From NCBI GenBank assembly GCA_019636345.1, contig JAHBXQ010000006.1:186001-250000 (forward strand): DNA of 64,000 nucleotides. Reading direction: 5' to 3'. Source of the DNA: Pirellulales bacterium (GTDB lineage Bacteria; Planctomycetota; Planctomycetia; Pirellulales; Lacipirellulaceae). The notes under the pieces were generated by a model, which was not told the origin of the DNA, searched no databases, and was given only the letters and a program-made list of their open reading frames with translations. A program made the translations under genes and the position numbers. Positions 53,326 to 61,548 of the stretch are shown here, in pieces; position 1 is the first letter of the stretch, and each line of letters starts with the position of its first letter.

Positions 53326-55050
53326 CTAATTCCGCCGCTTCAGCACCAACACCCAATCGGTCTCGCGATCCGGCGGCGCGAACCGTTTCGCTCCCGTCCC
53401 GTTGCGGCGTTCGTCCGGCTCGGTCAAGCGGACGTCTTCGGCCGCATACTCGACCTCGCCCGCAGGCGTCGCCGCGCCTGTTTTCGCGTCGAGCCACTTG
53501 GCAACGTACGTCCCCGGCAGGGCGTGCAGCGTGAAGGGCTCCCCCTGCGCTGTGAACGCCAGGGCCTGCTTCCCAGGCTCCGCCAGGCACCACGTGCGGT
53601 AGGGATCGTGCTCTGCGAGCCAATGATCGCTCGGTTCCATGCGATAGAACACGACCTCGCGCTCCATCACCTCGAACAGGACGTCGATCTGCTTGGCGAC
53701 GAGAACGTACGGGTTGTCGTCGCCGTGGAACGGCATCCCCTCGGGGCCGAACACGGTCATGCCGTACTCTTTGGCGTGGCCGTTCCAGCAGAACGACGCC
53801 CCCGCGGTGACGCATCCCCAAGCCGCTTGCCGCAGGTCGTCCTGCGTGGCGCCGGTTCGTTCGGCCCAGTATCGCCGCCACAGGGCGTTCCCCTCGGACA
53901 TGTACACCGGCTTGCCCGGCACGTAGGCCACGAGGCACGCCATGTGATGGGTCCAGGCGGTCTGGTGATAGTTGCGGTCGATCGGCTTTTCCGGCGCGGC
54001 GATCCGGTGGTTCTCGATCGCCGCGAAGTTGTACTCCGGCCGTTGGTATTCGTTGTCGCGAGGGTGCTCGTCCTGGTAGGTCCGCAGGTGGTCGAACGCG
54101 TCGTACTTGGCCAGCCGCCGCGCGAGTCCCAGTTCGTGGCTCTCGCGATGGCCTGGGTCCTCCCACACGAAGTTCCATCCCGCGATGTTCGCGTACGGCG
54201 CCAGTCGGGCGACGACGTACTCGACGAACAGGTCCTTTTCGTTTTCGCTCATGGCGCCCCACTCGGGGCCGTCGTTCTTGCCGCCCTGAAAGCCCAGGAA
54301 CATGTGAACGCCGACGTTGCGATCGTTGAGCCACCCGAGCCGTCGCTCCATGAGCCGCCACACCTCCAGCCGCATCGAGGTCGGTTCTCCCTCGTCGTAC
54401 AGCGCCAGTTCGAGCGTCTCCGGCGGCGGTCCGTCTTCGTAGTACTGGCCGAAGCAGCAGAGCGACAGCAGCCAGTTGACTTGCAGGTGGTTGTACCCCC
54501 GGTCGAGAAGCGGTTGGTAGACGTTCTCGCTGACCCAGTCAAACGGCTGAGCGATCGAGCCGTGCCCCGTTTCGTAGTACGATTTCACGAGCACCGGTTC
54601 GTCGCCGTTGTACGCGAGCCACCGGGGGTTCTTCGCATAGGGACGCAGCACGCCCTTGCCGGCGCCGTCGGCGACGCAGCGAAATCGCCCCGCTCCGCCC
54701 TGCGTACCGTCGCTCCAGCGATATTCGTAGCTCCACTCGCCGAGTTCGTCGGGCAGGAAACGCAGCTTCCAGACGTCGCCGGTCGTCGCGTCCCCGCCGC
54801 CGCAACCGTCGCCGTCGAAGAACCCCGAAAAATCGATCGCTCTGCCGCTCGGGGCCGTGTAGGTGCACGTCAGCCGCACGTCGGCGAACTTGTTCGCGTA
54901 CGGCTTGGGGTTCGTCACGGCCGCCTCGAACACGCGGTATCGCCCCACGCTCGGCACGTCCAGGGATTCAGCCCCCGCAGCGCCGAGGCCTGCCAGGAGG
55001 GCGACGAACCCTGACGCCGCTCGCAACGCTTGTCGACCCCGCCTGTTCAC
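53326..55050 (-). CDS. DUF5060 / apiosidase-like (GH140-like) glycoside hydrolase
   Basis: The proposed start is GTG 55050, which opens a signal peptide (VNRRGRQALRAASGFVALLA) and gives 574 residues; an upstream start at 55128 is possible. An N-terminal DUF5060 beta domain (RVFEAAVTNPKPYANKFADVRLT, DGDGCGGGDATTGDVWKLRFLP) is followed by a TIM barrel of the DUF4038/apiosidase-like type (GVLRPYAKNPRWLAYNGDEPVLVKSYY). Candidate catalytic Glu residues are near 297 in GWNFVWEDPGH and near 386 in PVYMSEGN. GH140 is the apiosidase family of rhamnogalacturonan-II degradation. This protein is a relative, not proven to belong to GH140. Proximity to the isomerase-split-transketolase-kinase cassette is the main reason to propose apiose. 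Confidence 0.7.
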   Translation of the reverse strand: MNRRGRQALRAASGFVALLAGLGAAGAESLDVPSVGRYRVFEAAVTNPKPYANKFADVRLTCTYTAPSGRAIDFSGFFDGDGCGGGDATTGDVWKLRFLPDELGEWSYEYRWSDGTQGGAGRFRCVADGAGKGVLRPYAKNPRWLAYNGDEPVLVKSYYETGHGSIAQPFDWVSENVYQPLLDRGYNHLQVNWLLSLCCFGQYYEDGPPPETLELALYDEGEPTSMRLEVWRLMERRLGWLNDRNVGVHMFLGFQGGKNDGPEWGAMSENEKDLFVEYVVARLAPYANIAGWNFVWEDPGHRESHELGLARRLAKYDAFDHLRTYQDEHPRDNEYQRPEYNFAAIENHRIAAPEKPIDRNYHQTAWTHHMACLVAYVPGKPVYMSEGNALWRRYWAERTGATQDDLRQAAWGCVTAGASFCWNGHAKEYGMTVFGPEGMPFHGDDNPYVLVAKQIDVLFEVMEREVVFYRMEPSDHWLAEHDPYRTWCLAEPGKQALAFTAQGEPFTLHALPGTYVAKWLDAKTGAATPAGEVEYAAEDVRLTEPDERRNGTGAKRFAPPDRETDWVLVLKRRN

Positions 55051-55469
55051 GTCGTCGTCTCGCTGACCTGGAAGCCCGATTGGAGAGAACCGAACCTGTA
55101 GAATACGCCCCGTGGAACCCCCCAGCAACGCGACGCCCCCGCGGCGGCAGATTCTGCGAACATCAGCCGTTGCGGTTCGCTTTTCGAGGGATGACGAGCC
55201 GCCGTCGCAGGGCTACATTCGACTGCCGAGCACGCCGGCGTCGCCGACACCGTGAGTCGCTGAATCGCCGCAAGAATGCCCAGACGGCACGAGGCGGAGA
55301 TCGCGGAGTCATCGAACGAGAAGCGGTCCCGAGGGCGCGTCGTTCGGGACGGATTGAGCGGAATTTCTCGTGCGACTCTTTGTGCCGGATTGCAGTCAAT
55401 TCGCCCTGGGCCCGGTCCGCGTCAACTGTGGCTCCTGACCGCCAATCCACTGCGGACCGAGACCATGCC
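55051..55469. other. Divergent intergenic region, apiosidase-like / GH78
   Basis: This 419-bp gap lies between outward-facing genes. Isolated TTGC elements occur at 55170 and 55390 but not in the spaced arrays seen elsewhere. No gene is called. Confidence 0.5.
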
Positions 55470-58388
55470 ATGAGCCGCTCCGCAACAATCGACCGCCTGC
55501 GTTGCGAGTATCTCGTCGACCCGCTCGGGATCGACGAGCTCTGTCCGCGGTTTTCCTGGGTCATGCGCAGCGATCGCCGCGGCGCCCGGCAGGCGGCGTT
55601 CGAGGTGCAAGTCGCCAGTGCGCCGGAGATCCTCGCCGCCGGCCGCCCCGACGTTTGGACGAGCGGTCGCGTCGCGTCGGATCAGTCGCTCCACGTCGAG
55701 TACGCCGGTCCCGCACTGCTATCGCGGCAACGCTGCTGGTGGCGCGTGCTGGTCGAGGATGAAACAGGCGCGACGCTCGTCAGTCCCGTCGCTTCGTGGT
55801 CGATGGGACTCCTGCACGCGGCCGATTGGCAGGCACATTGGATTACGCACGACCCCGAGGTCGTCCGCCGCGACCCCGCCGCCAGATCGCCGACCGCGAC
55901 CGAGCCGGGGACGGTCCCCTTGTTCCGCAAGTCGTTCCGCGTCCCCGGCCCCGTGAAACGGGCCGCCCTGTACGCCTCGGCTCGGGGGCTCGTCGACCTG
56001 TCGCTCAACGGCCGCCGCGTCACGGCCGACGAGTTCGTCCCCGAATGGACCGACTACCACCGCCGGCTCCATTACCGCACGTTCGACGTCGCCGCGCTCG
56101 TCGAGCCCGGGCCGAACGCCCTTGGCGCCATGCTCGGCGACGGCTGGTGGAGCGGCTTCATCGGCTGGCAGGAGCGCCGCGGCCAGTACGGAACGCTTGA
56201 GAACAGTCTGCTCGTGCAACTGGAGATCGAGACCGACGCCGGCGAGACGGTCGTCGTGACGAGCGATCGCACTTGGACCTGCGACGCGGGGCCGATCCTG
56301 GCAGGCGACTTCATGCTGGGCGAGACCTACGACGCCCGGCGCGAGCAGCCGGGCTGGGATCGCCGGGGGTTCGACGATGCTCGCTGGCTGCCGGCGATCG
56401 AAGTTGCGCCCCCCACGACGCAAAACCCGCACTATGTAGCGCCTCATGATGATCTCATGCCTAAGGAAGTGCCTGAGACGAAGGCCTGGGTCGCAGGGGG
56501 CGAGTGCAGCGATCCCCCCGTGACCGTTCTGGAAGCCAGGTCTGGGGGCTCCGTTTTGCTGCGCCCCCAGATACTCGCAGGAGAGCCGCTGCTGCTTGCG
56601 GCCCAGCGCAGCGAGCCGGTCCGTACGGTTCAGCGGATGACCCCCGTGTCCTTCGACGAGCCGGCGCCCGGCGTCGCCGTCTACGACCTGGGGCAGAATA
56701 TCGCCGGCTGCGTCGAGCTGCGCGTCAGCGGTCCCCCGGGGACCCGCGTCCAACTCCGCCACGGCGAGCGGCTCAATCCCGATGGCACGCTCTACACCGA
56801 GAATCTCCGCCGCGCGACCGCGACCGACGTCTACGTGCTGCGCGGCAGCACGCCCGACGCCCCGGAGGTCTGGCGTCCGCGGTTCGCCTTTCACGGGTTC
56901 CAGTACGTCGAGGCGACGGGTCTCCCCGAGCCGCTGCCGGTCGACGCGGTGACGGCCTGCGTGCTCATGTCGGCCACGCCCGAGGCGGGCCGCTTCGAGT
57001 GTTCCGACCGGCTTGTGAATCGACTCGCCGAAAACATCGCCTGGGGCCAGCGCGGCAACTTCCTCAGCGTTCCCACCGACTGCCCGCAGCGCGACGAGCG
57101 ACTCGGCTGGATGGGGGACGCCCAGGTGTTCCTCCGCACGGCGACCTGCCAGTCCGACGTGGCGGCGTTCTTCACCAAGTGGATGACGGACGTTTGTGAT
57201 TCCCAGGACGCCGACGGCGTGTTCCCCGACGTGGCCCCGCGAATCTCCGAAGGCGCGAATTTCGTCGGCCTCGACGGTCTGGCTGGCGCGGCGGGGTGGG
57301 CCGACGCGGGGGTGATCGTCCCCTGGACCCTGTGGCGAGTTTACGACGACTTGCGCCTGGCCGAGCGGCATTGGAAGGCGATGGTCGCCTGGATCGAATG
57401 GCTGGAATGCACCAATCCCGACGGAATTCGCTCCCGCCGGCTGGGAAACAACTACGGCGACTGGCTCTGCATCCCCAGCGACACGACCTTCCGCACCCAT
57501 TCGCCGATGAAGACGTTGCTCGCCACGGCGTATTGGGCCGACGACGCGGCGAAATTGGCGCAACTCGCCCGCGCGCTCGACAAACCCGCCGAGGCCGATC
57601 GGTTCGACGCAATGTTCCGCCGCGTTCGCGATGCATTCCGACGCGAGTGGCTCGGCGACGATGGCCGGCTAACGGTCGACACGCAGACCGCGTATTTGCT
57701 TGCCCTGGAGTTCGACCTGCTGCCCGAGCAGGTCCGTCCGCGGGCGGTCGAGCATTTGGTGGAGAACATTGCCCAGCTTGACTGGCGGCTCAGCACCGGG
57801 TTCATCGGCGTGGGTCGACTCAATCCCCGGCTCACGCTTGCCGGCAGAGCCGACGTTGCGTATCGGCTGCTGCTCAGCCGCGAGTATCCGTCGTGGCTCT
57901 ACCCGGTCTTGCACGGCGCCACGACGATCTGGGAACGCTGGAACGGTTGGACCGCCGAGGACGGGTTCTTCAACCCGCAGATGAACTCGTTCAATCACTA
58001 CTCGCTGGGATCGGTCGGCGAGTGGCTCTACCGGCATGTCGCGGGAATCGAACTGGCGCCGACGGTCAATGCTTTCAAGGATTTCGTGATTCGGCCGTAC
58101 CTCGGCGCCGGGCTCGCTCATGCCGCAGCCCGATACGACGGGCCGCATGGCGAGATTGCCGTGCGGTGGGAGCGGACCGACTCCGGCGAGTTGCTGCTCG
58201 AGGCCGTGGTTCCTGCCAATACGACGGCGACGATCAGCGTTCCGGCGTCTCGCGCGGCGACGATCTTCGAGGGCGACCTCCCCGCCGCCGCGTCTCCGGG
58301 ACTCGTCGAAGCGGAGCGCGAAGACGACTACGCCAACTTCCGCGCAACGGCCGGTCGCTATCGCTTTCGGGTCGTAGGCTGCGCGTGA
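55470..58388 (+). CDS. GH78 alpha-L-rhamnosidase without signal peptide
   Basis: The start is ATG 55470, immediately before the family opening IDRLRCEYLVDPLGIDELCPRFSW; the extension to 55080 is not family-like. The 972-residue protein has the full GH78 domain order and the canonical catalytic motif near residue 537 (DCPQRDERLGWMGD). It also has FHGFQYVEATGLP, GNNYGDWL and the late ATTIWERWNGWTAEDGF. There is no N-terminal hydrophobic segment, so it is predicted to act in the cytoplasm on imported rhamnosyl oligosaccharides, unlike the exported GH78 at 27738-30470. It is divergent from the apiosidase-like gene. Confidence 0.92.
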   Translation: MSRSATIDRLRCEYLVDPLGIDELCPRFSWVMRSDRRGARQAAFEVQVASAPEILAAGRPDVWTSGRVASDQSLHVEYAGPALLSRQRCWWRVLVEDETGATLVSPVASWSMGLLHAADWQAHWITHDPEVVRRDPAARSPTATEPGTVPLFRKSFRVPGPVKRAALYASARGLVDLSLNGRRVTADEFVPEWTDYHRRLHYRTFDVAALVEPGPNALGAMLGDGWWSGFIGWQERRGQYGTLENSLLVQLEIETDAGETVVVTSDRTWTCDAGPILAGDFMLGETYDARREQPGWDRRGFDDARWLPAIEVAPPTTQNPHYVAPHDDLMPKEVPETKAWVAGGECSDPPVTVLEARSGGSVLLRPQILAGEPLLLAAQRSEPVRTVQRMTPVSFDEPAPGVAVYDLGQNIAGCVELRVSGPPGTRVQLRHGERLNPDGTLYTENLRRATATDVYVLRGSTPDAPEVWRPRFAFHGFQYVEATGLPEPLPVDAVTACVLMSATPEAGRFECSDRLVNRLAENIAWGQRGNFLSVPTDCPQRDERLGWMGDAQVFLRTATCQSDVAAFFTKWMTDVCDSQDADGVFPDVAPRISEGANFVGLDGLAGAAGWADAGVIVPWTLWRVYDDLRLAERHWKAMVAWIEWLECTNPDGIRSRRLGNNYGDWLCIPSDTTFRTHSPMKTLLATAYWADDAAKLAQLARALDKPAEADRFDAMFRRVRDAFRREWLGDDGRLTVDTQTAYLLALEFDLLPEQVRPRAVEHLVENIAQLDWRLSTGFIGVGRLNPRLTLAGRADVAYRLLLSREYPSWLYPVLHGATTIWERWNGWTAEDGFFNPQMNSFNHYSLGSVGEWLYRHVAGIELAPTVNAFKDFVIRPYLGAGLAHAAARYDGPHGEIAVRWERTDSGELLLEAVVPANTTATISVPASRAATIFEGDLPAAASPGLVEAEREDDYANFRATAGRYRFRVVGCA

Positions 58389-59106
58389 CGGATGCAGGTT
58401 GGACGGGCCCGCGAACAGGACGCCCGGATTGGTTCAGCCGCTACGAGGCGGTATCCCCAGACCATGAGCGGACGGCGCTAGCCGCCGGTGACTCGCCGCC
58501 AAGGCCTTAATCGCGCTTCACCGGGGGGCTCATTTCGTTTTGCGCTAATGCCGCGTCCCATGATGCGAATCGGGAAGGCTGTTGGGTTGGCGCTATGCGG
58601 CGGTTCCGTCGAGCAAAAACACACGCGTCCTTTGTGCAAAACCCCGCCGGCGGCGCTGCCGATCGTGGCCCTAACCGCCGACATGTCAGCGACTTAGGCG
58701 TGCGCTCGCCGCGTGCCGCCGCCGAGTTTTGCTCGCAATACTCCGACCGAGCGAGCAAAATGGCGATCTTCCGTCGTCGAATTGGCGCTCGTCGAACGTC
58801 TGCACTTGTCCAGATCGAAGCCCTGGGAGCCAATGCCCCCTGCGGCGCCCCCGGCTCGGCGCGCCTTGGAGCGCGCATCTTGGTTGTGTCCTGGTTCAGC
58901 GTGAAACGGAATTTCCGGTCGAGGGGGACAAGGAGTGGACGACGATCGCCGCGGAACGTCCTGTGCGTTCCCGACGAACCGGTAACTTGTCGTACTTGGC
59001 GAAAGGTCATTGCGGCATGACGAGTGCCGACGCGACAATGCCGAGCAGATCGCGGCTTTCGTGCTGACGGTTTGCCTGCTCGTCGACTCCGGACAAGCGA
59101 CCTCCT
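58389..59106. other. Long intergenic region before DUF4432 gene
   Basis: This is 718 bp without a convincing gene; open frames here have no family features. It holds the inverted repeat at 58727-58760 and several nearby TTTTGC / GCAAAA pieces. A regulatory RNA or decayed gene cannot be excluded. Confidence 0.45.
58727..58760. promoter_or_regulatory. Inverted repeat TTTTGCTCGC-N14-GCGAGCAAAA
   Basis: A perfect 10-bp inverted repeat (58727-58736 with 58751-58760) has a 14-base centre. It contains TTGC/GCAA half-sites at its ends. There is no T-run after the right arm, so an operator or weak bidirectional hairpin is as likely as a terminator. Confidence 0.4.
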
Positions 59107-60255
59107 ATGTCTTTTCCCAACACGGTTCTCATCGCGGACGATCACCCCTGTCGCGAGACGATTCGCGTCTCGGCGGAGCACTATCCCGGCACGCCGCCGG
59201 GGTGGCATGTCGAGAAACGCCGGCTGCAGGCGGGGTTGTCTCAGGGGGTCGACGTCGTCGAGGTCGATACGGGCCAGGTGCGCGTCGTGATCGTCCCGAC
59301 GCGCGGGATGGGCTTGTGGCGAGCCTGGTTCGACGAGTTCGAACTCGGCTGGCAGTCCCCCGTGCGCGGGCCCGTCCATCCGGCGTTCGTCCCGCTGAGC
59401 GAGACGAGCGGTTGGGGCTGGCTCGACGGATTCGACGAGCTCATGTGCCGGTGCGGGTTGGAGAGCCTGGGCGCCCCCGACCACGACGAGCAGGGCCAGC
59501 TGCGCTTCGGCCTCCACGGTCGGATCGCCAACCGGCCGGCCCATCGAGTCGAGCTTGCCGTCGACGCCGAGGCGGGGACGCTCGCCGTCACGGGGATCGT
59601 CGAGGAGACGCGGTTTCATCACCACAAGCTGAGATTGAGCGTTACGTATACCTTGCGGTTCGACGCGACGGAGATCGCCTGGCGCGACGAGGTCGAGAAC
59701 TACGGCGGAACGCCGACCAAGATGCAGATGATGTATCACGTGAACGTCGGACTGCCGCTGTTGGGAGCAGGGTCGCAACTGTCGGCGCCGGTCAAGCGCG
59801 TGCGGCCCGGCAGTTGCGCCTCCGCCGGGGAGGCGGCTCGGAACTGGGCCACGTACGAAGCCCCCACTCCGCGGTACGCGCAGCAGGTGTTCTACGACAC
59901 CCTGCAGGGAGACGACGCGGGGGACACGCTCGTGCTGCTGACGAGCTCGACCGGTTCGCATGCGGTGCGGCTCGACTACAACGTGCGGCAGCTTCCGTGC
60001 TTTACGCAATGGAAAAATTCGGTCGCCGAGGCGGACGGCTACGTTACGGGGCTCGAGCCGGGAACCAGCTTTCCCAACCCGCGCTCGGTCGAGGAGAAGG
60101 CGGGGCGGGTTCTCACGCTGCATCCCGGCGAGCGGTGGCAGGCCGAGTTGAAGCTCGACCTGCTCAGCGACCCTGCGGCCATCGCCGCCGCGGAGCGCCG
60201 CATCGCCGAGCTGCAAACCGGCTGCGACCCGATCGTGGACCTGGAAACCAGTTGA
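59107..60255 (+). CDS. DUF4432 mutarotase-like protein
   Basis: The 382-residue protein has the galactose-mutarotase-like beta-supersandwich of the DUF4432 group: VVIVPTRGMGLWRAWFDEFELGWQSP, GFDELMCRCGLESLGAPDHDE, FGLHGRIANRPAH, YHVNVGLPLLGAGSQL and NPRSVEEKAGRVLTL. It has no signal peptide, so it should act in the cytoplasm. Family members bind free aldoses and are presumed anomerases or related; the catalytic residues are not established here. A mutarotase would supply the anomer needed by the local isomerase or kinase. A GACCTCCT-type sequence immediately before ATG 59107 is not a ribosome site in the right orientation, so initiation may be weak. Confidence 0.75.
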   Translation: MSFPNTVLIADDHPCRETIRVSAEHYPGTPPGWHVEKRRLQAGLSQGVDVVEVDTGQVRVVIVPTRGMGLWRAWFDEFELGWQSPVRGPVHPAFVPLSETSGWGWLDGFDELMCRCGLESLGAPDHDEQGQLRFGLHGRIANRPAHRVELAVDAEAGTLAVTGIVEETRFHHHKLRLSVTYTLRFDATEIAWRDEVENYGGTPTKMQMMYHVNVGLPLLGAGSQLSAPVKRVRPGSCASAGEAARNWATYEAPTPRYAQQVFYDTLQGDDAGDTLVLLTSSTGSHAVRLDYNVRQLPCFTQWKNSVAEADGYVTGLEPGTSFPNPRSVEEKAGRVLTLHPGERWQAELKLDLLSDPAAIAAAERRIAELQTGCDPIVDLETS

Positions 60256-60297
60256 CGAACGCGCGGTTTTTAAGCGGCGGCCCGTGCGAGGCGCCGC

Positions 60298-61329
60298 CTA
60301 CTTCGCGTCGTACGCGGCGGTCGATTCCGTGGCGGCCAGGTCGTCGGCCAAGGATCGTCGCGACGCGATGCCGAGCTTCGCCAATTCGCCATGATAGGCA
60401 CGGACCCCCTCGGCGGCTTCCACCTGCTCGTCGGCGATCGCGCGCAACAGCCGGACGAAGCTCGGCTGATGTTCGGCGTTGTTGATCTTTCGCCCGAACA
60501 GCGCGGCCCGGGCGCCGTATCGCTTCGCCTCGGCGACCATGCGGAAGGCGTCGAACGTCGTCCCGGCCGAGCCCCCCAGGATTCCGACCACGAGCGAGCT
60601 GTCGTACGAGGCGAGCGATTCCATCGCGCGCGGGCCGAAGTAGGGGATCTTGAGAAACGCGGGTCGCTCGCTCCGCGCCACCCCGGCCAGCAACCGGGCG
60701 ATGCTGTCGTTGACGAACGCGGGGATCTGCGCCGGCGTCAACGAGTCGCAGGCGTTGGGCGGAAAGACCTCCAGAAAGTGCCGGAACCCGTACGCCTCGG
60801 CCTCGACCCGGAAATCGGCGTACGCCTCGAGCATCGCGACGTCGCGCGGGGCGTCGTGGTTGAGCGTGATCGAGAACAGCCCCAAGTCGGCGCCGCATAC
60901 GGGGTCCTCGCCGTCGTAATCGGCGCGCCCGTACATGGCATGGGGGAGGCTCGCCGTGCGGAACGGCATTGCGGGCTGCGTGCCGTACGCCGCCGGCGTC
61001 CCGGCCAGCCAGATGTCGGTCGTGTCGTTCGCCCGCACCGCGGGCGTCACGGGGCTGTCGACGAACAACTGCTCGCGGACCGTGAGCTGGTCGCTGGTGC
61101 TGACGCTCATCAGCATGATGTCGACCAGCCGTTGGTCGGCGATTTCGCGAATGCACGCGCGGAATTCGTCGAGCGTGCGGGGCCGATCGCTTCCCGGGGC
61201 GCGCCCCAGGCCCGACGCCCCGAATCCCATATCGGCGTCTTTGGCGTCGGCCAGGATGAAGTCGCGACAGGAGGAATCCGCGGCAAGCCGGGCCAGTTTG
61301 ACGTCGAGGGTTTTTTCCATGGCGTCCAT
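60298..61329 (-). CDS. Class I aldolase-like TIM-barrel protein (LacD/DhnA/DeoC type)
   Basis: The product is 343 residues from ATG 61329 (a second Met at 61320 is possible). The barrel has RDFILADAKDADMGFG at the start, TSDQLTVREQLF, and SERPAFLKIPYFGPRAMESLASYDSSLVVGILGGSAGTT. It ends with FDAFRMVAEAKRYGARAALFGRKINNAEHQ, a pattern seen in class I aldolases of the tagatose-bisphosphate/DhnA/DeoC group. The Lys in FLKIPYFG is a plausible Schiff-base residue. No signal peptide is seen. A class I aldolase in a deoxysugar locus could split a phosphorylated ketose into dihydroxyacetone phosphate and an aldehyde. It is convergent with the DUF4432 gene across 42 bp. Substrate unknown. Confidence 0.7.
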   Translation of the reverse strand: MDAMEKTLDVKLARLAADSSCRDFILADAKDADMGFGASGLGRAPGSDRPRTLDEFRACIREIADQRLVDIMLMSVSTSDQLTVREQLFVDSPVTPAVRANDTTDIWLAGTPAAYGTQPAMPFRTASLPHAMYGRADYDGEDPVCGADLGLFSITLNHDAPRDVAMLEAYADFRVEAEAYGFRHFLEVFPPNACDSLTPAQIPAFVNDSIARLLAGVARSERPAFLKIPYFGPRAMESLASYDSSLVVGILGGSAGTTFDAFRMVAEAKRYGARAALFGRKINNAEHQPSFVRLLRAIADEQVEAAEGVRAYHGELAKLGIASRRSLADDLAATESTAAYDAK

Positions 61330-61445
61330 CTTCCCCGAGGAACGTCGATGCGCGAAGCGGTCGCGCCGCGGCGCTCACGATTTCGCCCTGACGGAGGGAC
61401 CGCAGAGCAGCGCGGATTCTCCGTCAGGACGGGGCGCGGAGCAAG

Positions 61446-61497
61446 AAAACCGAGGCTTGGATCCGTTGCCATACGGACGGCGAATCCAAGCCTCGGC
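61446..61497 (-). terminator. Rho-independent terminator of the Kelch gene
   Basis: A perfect 13-bp stem (61451-61463 with 61485-61497) with a 21-base loop is followed on the minus strand by TTTTCTT (complement of 61444-61450). It begins about 50 bp after the Kelch stop. Confidence 0.85.
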
Positions 61498-61548
61498 TGC
61501 GCTCCTCGGCGTGCCGCGACGGTTCAGCGGTTTTCGGCTCGAGAGGTC

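Noticed and set aside
58507-60216. 569-codon minus-strand frame
   Set aside because: Mostly antisense to the DUF4432 gene; composition typical of a shadow frame.
60256-60297. Hairpin GCGGCG/CGCCGC between DUF4432 and aldolase genes
   Set aside because: Only 6 bp of stem and no T-run on the needed side for either gene.
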